A stretch of 64,000 nt of DNA. Source: Microbacterium sp. Leaf159 (GTDB lineage: Bacteria; Actinomycetota; Actinomycetes; Actinomycetales; Microbacteriaceae). Positions 46,048 to 53,422 of this stretch are shown here, in pieces. How positions within the stretch are numbered: the stretch's first letter is position 1; each line of letters starts with the position of its first letter. The position numbers were made by a program, and so were the translations under genes. The stretch spans positions 366,302 to 430,301 of the forward strand of contig NZ_LMOU01000001.1 of NCBI RefSeq assembly GCF_001423615.1, in the 5' to 3' direction. Below the pieces are notes generated by a model that was given only the letters and a program-made list of their open reading frames with translations, was not told the origin of the DNA and searched no databases.

Positions 46048-47072
46048 AGTCCGCTCACCTTCTTCCTGCGGACGAGGGCGATGAGCACGGGGGCGCCGAT
46101 CAGCGCGGTGACGACGGAGACGGGGAGCTCTCCGGTGCGAAGGACCAGGCGGCCCACGACGTCTGCGGTCAGCAGGAGCAGGGGAGCGGCGAAGACGGTG
46201 CCCAGGAGTATCCATCCCTGATGCGGCCCGACGAACCAGCGGACGGCGTGCGGCACCATCAGGCCGACGAAGGCGATGGGCCCGGCCGCGGCGGTGGCGG
46301 CTCCGCAGAGCAGCGTGACCGCGAGGATCGACAGTACCCGCGTGAGCACGACGCGCGAGCCGAGAGCGGTCGCCAGGTCGTCGCCCAGCGCCAGGGCGTT
46401 GAGCGAGGGCGCGAGGCAGAAGGCGAGCACGAGTCCGATCAGGAGGAAGGGGAGCACCGTGTAGACATCCGGGGTGAGCGCCGACAGTGATCCTGCGTTC
46501 CACGAGCGGATCGAGTCGAAGGCTTTCGGATTCAACAGCCCGATCGCCGCGACCACGCCTCCCATGACGGCGCCGAGCGCGACGCCGGAGAGCGTCATGC
46601 GCATCGGGTCGGGGGCGGTGCGGCCCGCCGACCCGATGAGGTACACGAGCACCGTCGCGACGATCGCTCCGGCGAAGGCGAACCAGATGTATCCGCTGGC
46701 GGCGGTGAGTCCGAAGAACGCCACACCGATCGTGACACCGAGGCTCGCGCCCGCGTTGACGCCGAGGATCCCGGGGTCTGCGAGCGGATTGCGGGTGAAG
46801 CCCTGGATGAGCGCTCCGGCGATGCCGAGCGCCGCGCCGACCGCCAGACCGATCAGGGTGCGGGGGACGCGCATGCCCTGGACGATCGCGCCGGGGTCGC
46901 CTGCGCCTGTCGTCAGTCCGCTCCAGACCTCGTCGACGCTGATGCGCTGGGAGCCGAGGAAGATGCTGGCGACAGAGGCGATCGCCAGTGCGATGGCGAG
47001 GACGAGGACGACCAGGCCCCGGCGCGTGGCCGTGACCTGGGTCGCCTGGTCCTCGGAGAGAACGGCGGTCAT
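46044..47072 (-). CDS. Iron-siderophore ABC transporter permease (first)
   Basis: A 342-residue FecCD-family permease. Motifs are VPRTLIGLAVGAALGIAGALIQ, TRNPLADPGILGVNAGASLG and AGPIAFVGLMVPHAVRWFVG. It overlaps the second permease by four bases and is ten bases downstream of the siderophore-interacting protein gene. It begins MTAVLSEDQATQVTATRRG. Confidence 0.92.
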   Translation of the reverse strand: MTAVLSEDQATQVTATRRGLVVLVLAIALAIASVASIFLGSQRISVDEVWSGLTTGAGDPGAIVQGMRVPRTLIGLAVGAALGIAGALIQGFTRNPLADPGILGVNAGASLGVTIGVAFFGLTAASGYIWFAFAGAIVATVLVYLIGSAGRTAPDPMRMTLSGVALGAVMGGVVAAIGLLNPKAFDSIRSWNAGSLSALTPDVYTVLPFLLIGLVLAFCLAPSLNALALGDDLATALGSRVVLTRVLSILAVTLLCGAATAAAGPIAFVGLMVPHAVRWFVGPHQGWILLGTVFAAPLLLLTADVVGRLVLRTGELPVSVVTALIGAPVLIALVRRKKVSGL

Positions 47073-47082
47073 GAGTCGGTGA

Positions 47083-47973
47083 TCACAGACCCAGCTTCTC
47101 GAGCTCGGCCTCGTAGGCTTCCTCGATGTCCTCTGCGGGGCGGGACTCGTCGTCCCACATCGCCATCAGACGCGCGTGAGTGGACTCGTCGAGGGACTCG
47201 TACCGCTCACGCCAGGCTTCGGCGTTCTCGGTCCAGTAGCCGATCACCTTGTATGCGGACGCGGGAAGCTTGAGCTCGTGCCGCAGGTGCTTGCGCACGC
47301 CACGGGTCGCCTTGGTCTCTCCGGCGACCCAGACGTACCCGAGGCCGCGGGGAAGCTCGGAGGCTCGGAGGATCTCCTCGATGCGAGTGGGGGCATGGCC
47401 GTTGCCGCCGTGCACCCAGTGCAGCTCGACGCCCGCCGCCGGGGTGAGGTCGAGCTCGTCCTCGGGGGTGGAGACCTCGAGCACCACGCGGGTGCGGATG
47501 CCAGACGGGGCGTTCTCGGCGAGGCGCGCGGCAGCGGGGAGCCCGGTCGCGTCGGCGATCAGCAGCTGCCATTCGATGTCGGCGGGCGGGTCGTACAGCC
47601 CCTTCGGGGTGTTGACGCCCACCACGTCGCCCGGCTTCGCATGCAGGGCCCAGGCCGCGGCGACGCCGCCGTCGTGCACGACGAAGTCGATCGTGAGCTC
47701 GCCGGCCGCGGCATCCCACGCCCGCACCGTGTAGGTGCGCATCGGTGCCGGCTCGACACCGTCGGGGAAGTCCCAGTAGCCGTCATCCGTGGGGAAGGGG
47801 AGGTTCGGCTCGTGCTGACCCTCGGAGGGGAAGAACACCCGGAAGTACTCGTCGCCGACCTCGGTCGAGACGAATCCGTCGAGTCCGTCTCCGCCGAACA
47901 CGATCCGGACCATGCCGGGGCTCAGACGCTCGACGCGCTGGACGACGATGCGGTGTATCAGGTTGACGGTCAT
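47083..47973 (-). CDS. Siderophore-interacting protein (ferric-siderophore reductase)
   Basis: A 296-residue FAD-binding SIP-family protein that reduces ferric siderophore with NAD(P)H and so releases iron in the cytoplasm. FAD motif MRTYTVRAWD at about 78-87, HDGGVAAAWALHAKPGDVVGV, and the C-terminal SIP domain ending RVWVAGE-like GYVWVAGETKATRGVRKHLRHEL are visible. ATG 47973 overlaps the substrate-binding protein stop by four bases. Confidence 0.92.
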   Translation of the reverse strand: MTVNLIHRIVVQRVERLSPGMVRIVFGGDGLDGFVSTEVGDEYFRVFFPSEGQHEPNLPFPTDDGYWDFPDGVEPAPMRTYTVRAWDAAAGELTIDFVVHDGGVAAAWALHAKPGDVVGVNTPKGLYDPPADIEWQLLIADATGLPAAARLAENAPSGIRTRVVLEVSTPEDELDLTPAAGVELHWVHGGNGHAPTRIEEILRASELPRGLGYVWVAGETKATRGVRKHLRHELKLPASAYKVIGYWTENAEAWRERYESLDESTHARLMAMWDDESRPAEDIEEAYEAELEKLGL

Positions 47974-48935
47974 CCGAGCAGCGCCTTCTCGACGACGGTG
48001 AGGAACGCGTCCATGCCGCTGGGCGAGCCGTAGATCATCTCGTAGTTGTACGGGAAGTAGGCGCCGTCCTGAACGAACGACAGATTCTGCCAGAGCTGGT
48101 TCTGCTGCAGCGCGGCGTCGTCCTCGATCCAGACCGTGCCGTCCTCGTCGGCTCCGGTGAAGACGACGTCGATGCCCTCGAGCTGGCCCACCTGCTCGGG
48201 GCTGAGCTCGGTGTAGTCGTCGCTCGCGGGGAGTCCCTCGTCGGTCGCGTTCATGAGTTCGTGCATCTCGAGGCCGAGGTCGGCGAACACCAGGCACGGC
48301 ACGCCGTAGCAGGAGGTGGTGACCTGACCCTCGAAGTAGCCGACGTCGGCGACGACGGGGTGGATGTCCGCGGCATCGAGGCGAGCCTTGATGTCGGCGA
48401 CGCGCTCCTCGTACTGGTCGACCCAGGCCTGCCACTGGTCTTCGCGTCCGAGATCGGATGCCGCCTGTGCGACCACATCGCGCCAGTCCCCGCCGTCGAA
48501 GGCGTTGTACGTGTACGTCGGCGCGATCTTCTGCAGCTTGCCGTCGAGGTCCTCCTCATAGCCCAGACCGTTGAGGATGAAGTCCGGGTCGGCCTCGAGT
48601 ACGGCCTCGAGGTTGAACTCGGGGAAGTTGCCGAAGGTCTCTAGTCCTTCGAGCTCCTCCTGGGGGAAGAATTCGGGGAACGCGGTGAAGTCGTCGCGGA
48701 TCGGCTGGGTGTCGGCGAGCTCGAAGCCGAGGGTGATGAGGATGTCGAGATCGGTCGTGTAGAAGCCGAGAGCGGACTGCGGCTCGGCGGGGATCTCGAT
48801 GTCGACGCCGGCGGGAGTGGTGAGCTCGACGGTCTCGGCGTCGCCGGAGGAGCCGGCTGCGGTGGAGCCGGCGCAGGAGGTGAGCAGGAGGCCGGTCGCG
48901 GCGAGCGCGACGAGCGAGAGGGGCGTGGAGCGCAT
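47970..48935 (-). CDS. Iron-siderophore ABC transporter substrate-binding lipoprotein
   Basis: A 321-residue periplasmic-binding-type lipoprotein. The signal peptide ends in LLLTSCAGS, a lipobox, so the cysteine at 21 is lipidated. The FecB-type domain follows with GFYTTDLDILITLGFELAD, ADPDFILNGLG and GIDVVFTGADED. It is the first gene of a five-gene operon and captures the ferric siderophore at the outer face of the membrane. An iron-box-like sequence lies 46 bases upstream. Confidence 0.92.
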   Translation of the reverse strand: MRSTPLSLVALAATGLLLTSCAGSTAAGSSGDAETVELTTPAGVDIEIPAEPQSALGFYTTDLDILITLGFELADTQPIRDDFTAFPEFFPQEELEGLETFGNFPEFNLEAVLEADPDFILNGLGYEEDLDGKLQKIAPTYTYNAFDGGDWRDVVAQAASDLGREDQWQAWVDQYEERVADIKARLDAADIHPVVADVGYFEGQVTTSCYGVPCLVFADLGLEMHELMNATDEGLPASDDYTELSPEQVGQLEGIDVVFTGADEDGTVWIEDDAALQQNQLWQNLSFVQDGAYFPYNYEMIYGSPSGMDAFLTVVEKALLG

Positions 48936-48981
48936 GGATCGTCTTCCAGGAGTGAGTTCGGGAGGGCGCCAAGGAGGTTAG

Positions 48982-49001
48982 CTAAGGCTTGGCTTACCTA
49001 G
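48982..49001. promoter_or_regulatory. DtxR/IdeR-box-like site upstream of the siderophore operon
   Basis: CTAAGGCTTGGCTTACCTAG: its inverse reads CTAGGTAAGCCAAGCCTTAG, close to the iron-box pattern TTAGGTTAGCCTAACCTAA. Known role: DtxR/IdeR with Fe2+ represses such promoters. Match by eye, imperfect. Confidence 0.65.
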
Positions 49002-49045
49002 TATGAACCGGCTCCGTGTCGCACAGATGCCAGCCGGTGTCGTGC

Positions 49046-49837
49046 TCAGGCCGACTTCTTGGTCGCTTCGTTGCGCACCGAGGCGAACTCCCCCGGGGTG
49101 CGACCGAGTTCACGCCGGAACGCCTGCACGAACGCACTCGGCGTCGCGTATCCGGAGCGACGGCTGACGTGTGCGACGGTGTGGTCGGCGGCCAGCCATT
49201 CGATGGCACGGCGCATGCGGGCGCGAGTGCGCCAGGTGGAGAAGCTCAGCCCCGTCTCGGCGACGAAGAGTCGTGACAGGTTGCGGGCGCTGGCGCCCAC
49301 GTGGCGGCCCCAGTCCTCGATGGACCGATCGTCGGCGGGGTCCGAGAGGAGAGCTTCCGCGACGAGGCGCGTGCGCATGTCGAGGGGGAGGGGGAGGTCG
49401 ATCGTCGACACCTCGACCGGCTCGAGCAGGCTCAGCGCCAGCTCTTCGGCGTGCACGCGTGGGGAGGCCGAGAGGTACGGGGGTGCTTCGAGCCTGTCGA
49501 GCACCGCGCGGACCACTTCGGGAATCGCGACGGCTGTGGTGCGGGAGGCGATCGGGTGGATGTCGGCATCGATGAATGTGCAGCGGAACGTGGTGCCTGC
49601 TGCCGCCACCACCCGGTGCGTGACGCCGGCGGGGATCCAGAGCCCGAGGGACCCGGGAATGGCGAAGTAGCCGTCGTCCGTCTCGGCGGTCAGCGCTCCC
49701 CGTGTGCCCCACAGCAGCTCGTGCTGATCGTCATGGGAGTGCGCGTCCCACTCGACGTGGTCCGCGAGTTCGAAGGAGTGGGTTCCGATGCGCCAGATGA
49801 CGGACTCGTCGGGGTGCTGTCCGGTCAGCGACATCAT
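49046..49837 (-). CDS. AraC-family regulator
   Basis: A 263-residue regulator. The N-terminal part (15-110) is cupin-like with WDAHSHDDQHELLWGTRGAL and LWIPAGVTHRV. The C-terminal double helix-turn-helix (about 165-260) shows GASARNLSRLFVAETGLSFS and ends RRELGRTPGEFASV. MM at 49837 or 49834 follows GGGGAG. It lies next to the siderophore operon, in the same direction, and carries its own iron-box-like site, so it probably activates uptake in low iron. Confidence 0.88.
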   Translation of the reverse strand: MMSLTGQHPDESVIWRIGTHSFELADHVEWDAHSHDDQHELLWGTRGALTAETDDGYFAIPGSLGLWIPAGVTHRVVAAAGTTFRCTFIDADIHPIASRTTAVAIPEVVRAVLDRLEAPPYLSASPRVHAEELALSLLEPVEVSTIDLPLPLDMRTRLVAEALLSDPADDRSIEDWGRHVGASARNLSRLFVAETGLSFSTWRTRARMRRAIEWLAADHTVAHVSRRSGYATPSAFVQAFRRELGRTPGEFASVRNEATKKSA

Positions 49838-49865
49838 CTCCCCGCCTGTCGTCTCGCGGTCGTGG

Positions 49866-49883
49866 TTAGGTCACCCTAAGTTA
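49866..49883. promoter_or_regulatory. DtxR/IdeR-box-like site upstream of the AraC gene
   Basis: TTAGGTCACCCTAAGTTA matches the two conserved halves TTAGG and CCTAA of the iron box with four bases between them. It lies 29 bases before the AraC start. Confidence 0.7.
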
Positions 49884-49902
49884 CCACGGCGATCGGACGT
49901 GC

Positions 49903-50904
49903 TCAGCGCGCGGTGAACGACACCCCGGCGCTGAGCAGCTGCAGTCGGGCGGCGAGCAGGTCGGCATCGAGGGTCGCGCCGGAGATCTGGAACTCGCCGG
50001 CGAGCTCCTCGGCGACCGTGGGAGCGCTGATGACGCCGATGAAGTCGACGAGCGCGATCTGATTGCCCGGCGCCGTCGCGGTGGCCGCTTCTCTGGTCCA
50101 CGCGGCGAAATCCTCGGCGGCAGGGTCGGACAGGGTCACGGCCACGACGTCGCCGGTCACCTCGACCTCGGCGATCGCGTTTCCGACGAGGCGCGCGGAG
50201 GAGGGGAGGAGCAGTTGGGTTAGCATCGCTTCGTCGCACGCGAGGACGTGCCCCTCGACGGTGATCGGACCGAACCGCAGTGCGTCGCACGGGGGAGTCG
50301 CCGAACCGTCGCCGAGGTCTGCGCCTCCCGTCGCCGGGTGCACGGCGTCGACGGCGTAGAAGCCCTCGGCAGCGGGGGTCGAGATGGCGCGAGCGAACGC
50401 GTCGATGTCGGCGCTCGTGACATCCGCACCGAACGTCACGGTGAGATCGTCGGCATCCGTCTCGGTGATGTCGACCACCTCGATGCCGGCGTTCTCGCCG
50501 TAGAAGGCGAGTGCGGTGCGGGCGGCGGCGAGAGTCGCCGAGTCCACCTCGCGCTCCGCCGTGACCTGGATGACGAGCTCGTCGCCGGATTCCGACCCTG
50601 ACGGCGGCGTGGACTCGGACGGCGCGGGGGTCTCGGGCGTCGTGGGCTCGGCCTCGCCGGAGAGAACGCCTCCGAAGCTGAGCAGGAGCACGATCGCGAC
50701 CGTCCAGACGACGCTGAGGATCGCGCCGATGGCGACGGCAGTGGTCGCCACCACCGACGGCGTGCCGGCGGCCTTCGACTTCACCCGTGCGACGAGCCCG
50801 AGGACGAAGCCGACCAGCGGAAGGATGAACGCGAAGGCGAGCGCCACGATCGACAGCGTGCTGGATCGTGTGTCCCTGGTGGAGACGTGCGGGGAGTCGG
50901 TCAT
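49903..50904 (-). CDS. SecDF P1-head-like membrane protein
   Basis: A 333-residue protein. Two N-terminal hydrophobic segments (LSIVALAFAFILPLVGFVLGL and TTAVAIGAILSVVWTVAIVLLL), DUF4190-like, precede a Pro/Ser/Glu linker and an extracytoplasmic domain. That domain has LVIQVTAEREVDSATLAAAR and, at the end, VDFIGVISAPTVAEELAGEF and FQISGATLDADLLAARL, which echo the SecD P1 repeat (ISAPT ... ISG). The remaining SecD channel helices are absent. ATG 50904 is chosen; an upstream in-frame ATG at 50988 lacks support. Function unknown. Confidence 0.75.
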   Translation of the reverse strand: MTDSPHVSTRDTRSSTLSIVALAFAFILPLVGFVLGLVARVKSKAAGTPSVVATTAVAIGAILSVVWTVAIVLLLSFGGVLSGEAEPTTPETPAPSESTPPSGSESGDELVIQVTAEREVDSATLAAARTALAFYGENAGIEVVDITETDADDLTVTFGADVTSADIDAFARAISTPAAEGFYAVDAVHPATGGADLGDGSATPPCDALRFGPITVEGHVLACDEAMLTQLLLPSSARLVGNAIAEVEVTGDVVAVTLSDPAAEDFAAWTREAATATAPGNQIALVDFIGVISAPTVAEELAGEFQISGATLDADLLAARLQLLSAGVSFTAR

Positions 50905-50977
50905 GGGGGCTCTTTCTTCGCGGGGAAGGCGGACGGCGGCCACATGCGGACCCGTGGGGCGGCTCGTGGGTACGAGA

Positions 50978-51009
50978 AAGCCCCGCACAACTCTAGTTGT
51001 GCGGGGCTT
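50978..51009 (-). terminator. Terminator after tRNA-Val(CAC)
   Basis: 15-bp perfect stem AAGCCCCGCACAACT / AGTTGTGCGGGGCTT with a CT loop, just beyond the 3' end of the leftward tRNA-Val. Confidence 0.85.
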
Positions 51010-51016
51010 GTGTCTG

Positions 51017-51089
51017 TGGGCGATACCGGACTCGAACCGATGACCTCTTCCGTGTGAAGGAAGCGCGCTACCAACTGCGCCAATCGCCC
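51017..51089 (-). tRNA. tRNA-Val, anticodon CAC
   Basis: Acceptor GGGCGAT / ATCGCCC pairs, D-arm GCGCAGTTGGTAGCGC, anticodon stem CTTCC/GGAAG with loop TTCACAC, T-arm GGTTCGAGTCC and discriminator A. CCA is not encoded. It is on the opposite strand to the three tRNAs that follow. Confidence 0.93.
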
Positions 51090-51178
51090 ATACCCGTGGG
51101 GTACGTCAACCGATACTACCGGACGGTCCGAGGCGTTGCTGACCACGCTGAGAGACACGCGCGAGATTCGCTTCGGGT

Positions 51179-51207
51179 TTGGACAGTCGGGAATCATCGG
51201 CTAATGT
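51179..51207 (+). promoter_or_regulatory. Promoter of the rightward tRNA cluster
   Basis: TTGGAC, 17-base spacer, TAATGT, 35 bases before tRNA-Gly. A good sigma-A-type match. Confidence 0.65.
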
Positions 51208-51241
51208 TTCATAAGTGCCCGGGACAACAACCGGGAACAAC

Positions 51242-51314
51242 GCGGATGTAGCGCAGTTGGTAGCGCACAACCTTGCCAAGGTTGGGGTCGCGAGTTCGAG
51301 TCTCGTCATCCGCT
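51242..51314 (+). tRNA. tRNA-Gly, anticodon GCC
   Basis: Acceptor GCGGATG / CATCCGC, anticodon loop CTTGCCAAG with GCC, T-arm GAGTTCGAGTCTC, discriminator T. First of three rightward tRNAs. Confidence 0.93.
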
Positions 51315-51367
51315 CAAGTGCAGGGGCCTTCTTCGGAAGGCCTTCGGCACGTGGGGTCAATCCACAC

Positions 51368-51438
51368 GGTGGCGTGGCCGAGCGGCTAGGCACCGGCCTG
51401 CAAAGCCGTTTACACGGGTTCGAATCCCGTCGCCACCT
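51368..51438 (+). tRNA. tRNA-Cys, anticodon GCA
   Basis: Acceptor GGTGGCG / CGCCACC, loop CTGCAAA with GCA, T-arm GGGTTCGAATCCC, discriminator T. Confidence 0.93.
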
Positions 51439-51463
51439 CTCACAAACTGAATAGCCCACTTGG

Positions 51464-51535
51464 GCGCGATTGGCGCAGCGGTAGCGCGCTTCCCTGACAC
51501 GGAAGAGGTCACTGGTTCGATCCCAGTATCGCGCA
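51464..51535 (+). tRNA. tRNA-Val, anticodon GAC
   Basis: Acceptor GCGCGAT / ATCGCGC, anticodon stem CTTCC/GGAAG with loop CTGACAC (GAC), T-arm TGGTTCGATCCCA, discriminator A. It is closely related to the leftward tRNA-Val(CAC). Confidence 0.93.
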
Positions 51536-51540
51536 CAGAT

Positions 51541-51569
51541 AAAAACCCTCGGTTAACCGGGGGTTTTTT
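51541..51569 (+). terminator. Terminator of the tRNA cluster
   Basis: AAAACCCTCGG-TTAA-CCGGGGGTTTTTT: stem with one mismatch and a run of six T residues, six bases beyond tRNA-Val. Confidence 0.9.
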
Positions 51570-51586
51570 CGTTGTCGGGCGGATGC

Positions 51587-51626
51587 GACGGAGGGTCGAG
51601 CGGAAGCATCCGCTCGACCCTCCGTC
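51587..51626 (-). terminator. Terminator of the alcohol dehydrogenase gene
   Basis: 18-bp perfect stem GACGGAGGGTCGAGCGGA / TCCGCTCGACCCTCCGTC with loop AGCA, 13 bases beyond the stop of the leftward dehydrogenase gene. Confidence 0.85.
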
Positions 51627-51638
51627 TGCGTTCGTCGG

Positions 51639-52688
51639 TCAGTCTGCCTGCACGAGGATCTTCGCGCCGGCACCGCCGCGCAGCGAGTGGATGGCATCGA
51701 CGACCTGCTCGAGCGCGACCTCCTGCACCCAGCCGGTGGTGTCGTAGACGCCCCGGGACATGGCCTCGATCACGGCGTCGAAGTCCTCGGGGAGGTACGC
51801 CAGCGCTCCGGCGATCTCGGTCTCGGCCATGACGAGCTGCGTGGGCAGGAACTCCATGGGTCGCTCGTGGATCGCGACGACGACGACGCGTCCGCCGGGC
51901 ACGAGGCTGGCGAGCGACGAGGTGACGGCGGGGCCGGCACCGGCGGCGTCGAACGCGACATCCACGCCGTCTCCATCGCTGAGCGTCGCGACCGCGGCCG
52001 CGAGGTCTTCGTTCACCGGATCGACGACCGTCGCACCGAGTGCGGCGATGATCGCCCGACGGTCGGCGCTCGGCTCCGAGACGAGCACCTTCTCGATGCC
52101 GCGCGCCTTGAGGGCGAACCAGACGCCGATGCCGATGGGACCGGCGCCGGCGATCATCGCGGAGCCTCCGGCGTCGACGCCGCTGCGCGAGACGGCGTGC
52201 CATGCGACCGACATCGGCTCGACGAGGGCGCCCATGCGCAGGTCGACGTTCTCGGGAAGCACATGCAGCTTCGTGGCATCCACTGTGGTGAACTCCGCCA
52301 TGCCGCCGCCGTGCGAACTCAGCCCATGGAAGCCGATCTTCTGGCAGGCATTGAACATTCCGCGACGGCAGGCCGGGCATTCGCCGCAGTAGTAGATGGG
52401 CCAGACCGCGACGCGGTCACCCACGGCGACGTCGTCCACGCCCTCGCCGAGCTCGACGATCGTGCCGGAGAACTCGTGACCCAGGATCTGGGGGAGCGTA
52501 GACCCGGTGACGGGGTGCGGGTGATCGAAGTCGAGCCCTGCGGCCTCGGGGCTGTAGTACACGTGGAGGTCGGACCCGCAGATTCCGGCGAAGGCGTTCC
52601 GCAGCTTCACCTGTCCGGGGCCGGGCGTGGGCTCGGGCACCTCCTCGATCCGGAGGTCCTCCTTGGCATGGAACTGTGCGGCCTTCAT
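51639..52688 (-). CDS. Zinc-dependent alcohol dehydrogenase, 2,3-butanediol dehydrogenase type
   Basis: A 349-residue MDR-superfamily enzyme. The catalytic zinc site is GICGSDLHVY with LGHEFSGTIVELG, and the structural zinc cysteines are in YYCGECPACRRGMFNACQ. NAD-binding AGAGPIGIGVWFALKARG follows, then EPSADRRA, an acidic end that favours NAD. The closest family resemblance is to (R,R)-butanediol or sorbitol-type dehydrogenases. It is 28 bases downstream of a TetR gene and may be regulated by it. Confidence 0.88.
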   Translation of the reverse strand: MKAAQFHAKEDLRIEEVPEPTPGPGQVKLRNAFAGICGSDLHVYYSPEAAGLDFDHPHPVTGSTLPQILGHEFSGTIVELGEGVDDVAVGDRVAVWPIYYCGECPACRRGMFNACQKIGFHGLSSHGGGMAEFTTVDATKLHVLPENVDLRMGALVEPMSVAWHAVSRSGVDAGGSAMIAGAGPIGIGVWFALKARGIEKVLVSEPSADRRAIIAALGATVVDPVNEDLAAAVATLSDGDGVDVAFDAAGAGPAVTSSLASLVPGGRVVVVAIHERPMEFLPTQLVMAETEIAGALAYLPEDFDAVIEAMSRGVYDTTGWVQEVALEQVVDAIHSLRGGAGAKILVQAD

Positions 52689-52716
52689 CTTCTTCTTCTC
52701 CTCTTCCGGGTGGCCG

Positions 52717-53268
52717 TCAACGCAGCCACCACTCGGGTGACGCCGCGAGGATCAGCCTCACGGCACGTTCGATGTCGTCGTCCTCGCTGCGCAACCACTC
52801 CTCGACTGCTCCCACAGTGCCTGCCGCGGCGTACGCGACGGCGATCCGCATGGCCGTGGCGTCGCTGGCGAACTCGGACGGGATGATCCCCGGGTGCAGC
52901 TCTGCCCACAGCACGAGACCTGCGCTGATCGACCGCTCGAGATTGCTGCGCACGGGGGCTGCGAGCAGCGGATGCATCGCGCCGCGGTACACATCTGCTC
53001 GCCGGTGCACGTGCTCGAGCAGGGCCCGCTCGCCGTCGCCGATCGCATCGGTGTGGGGGAGGACCTCCATGGCCTCGTCGATCTCGGCGGCCAGCGCGTC
53101 GGCGAGAAGGCTCACCGGGCTGTCGGCGTGGCGGTAGAACGTGTCGCGGGTGACACCCGCTTCTGCGCAGATCGCCGATGCCGTCACCGTGGTGATCGGG
53201 GTCGTACCCGCCAGCCTGAGGACCGCCGCGCGGAGACTCTCGCGCGAACGTCGCGACCGTGCATCCAT
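52717..53268 (-). CDS. TetR-family regulator next to the alcohol dehydrogenase
   Basis: A 183-residue TetR-family protein. The DNA-binding part has TVTASAICAEAGVTRDTFYRHADSP; the C-terminal part is helical, with LLAAPVRSNLERSISAGLVLWAEL. It starts at ATG 53268. A near-perfect palindrome lies just upstream and probably serves for autoregulation, also affecting the dehydrogenase gene in the same transcript. Ligand unknown. Confidence 0.86.
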   Translation of the reverse strand: MDARSRRSRESLRAAVLRLAGTTPITTVTASAICAEAGVTRDTFYRHADSPVSLLADALAAEIDEAMEVLPHTDAIGDGERALLEHVHRRADVYRGAMHPLLAAPVRSNLERSISAGLVLWAELHPGIIPSEFASDATAMRIAVAYAAAGTVGAVEEWLRSEDDDIERAVRLILAASPEWWLR

Positions 53269-53276
53269 GTCTCCAG

Positions 53277-53300
53277 TTTATCCGACAACTGTCAGATAAA
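53277..53300. promoter_or_regulatory. TetR operator-like palindrome
   Basis: TTTATCCGACA / TGTCAGATAAA: 11-bp inverted half-sites with one mismatch and a two-base spacer, nine bases upstream of the TetR start. Confidence 0.75.
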
Positions 53301-53338
53301 ACCCACTCGCACATTTCGCATCTGTCACAACTGCACCA

Positions 53339-53368
53339 TTGTCAACAAAGGAGCATCTCGCCTAGGGT
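53339..53368 (+). promoter_or_regulatory. Promoter of the giant repeat-protein gene
   Basis: TTGTCA, 18-base spacer, TAGGGT, 54 bases before the ATG. Good sigma-A-type match by eye. Confidence 0.55.
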
Positions 53369-53422
53369 GAAAAGACGTCGTATACCCACAACGGGTGTCG
53401 ACGGACTCTGAGGGGGGTCGTG

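Noticed and set aside
51179..51535. tRNA cluster as an attachment site for an integrated element
   Set aside because: No integrase, no direct repeat of a tRNA 3' end and no change of gene type are visible on either side.
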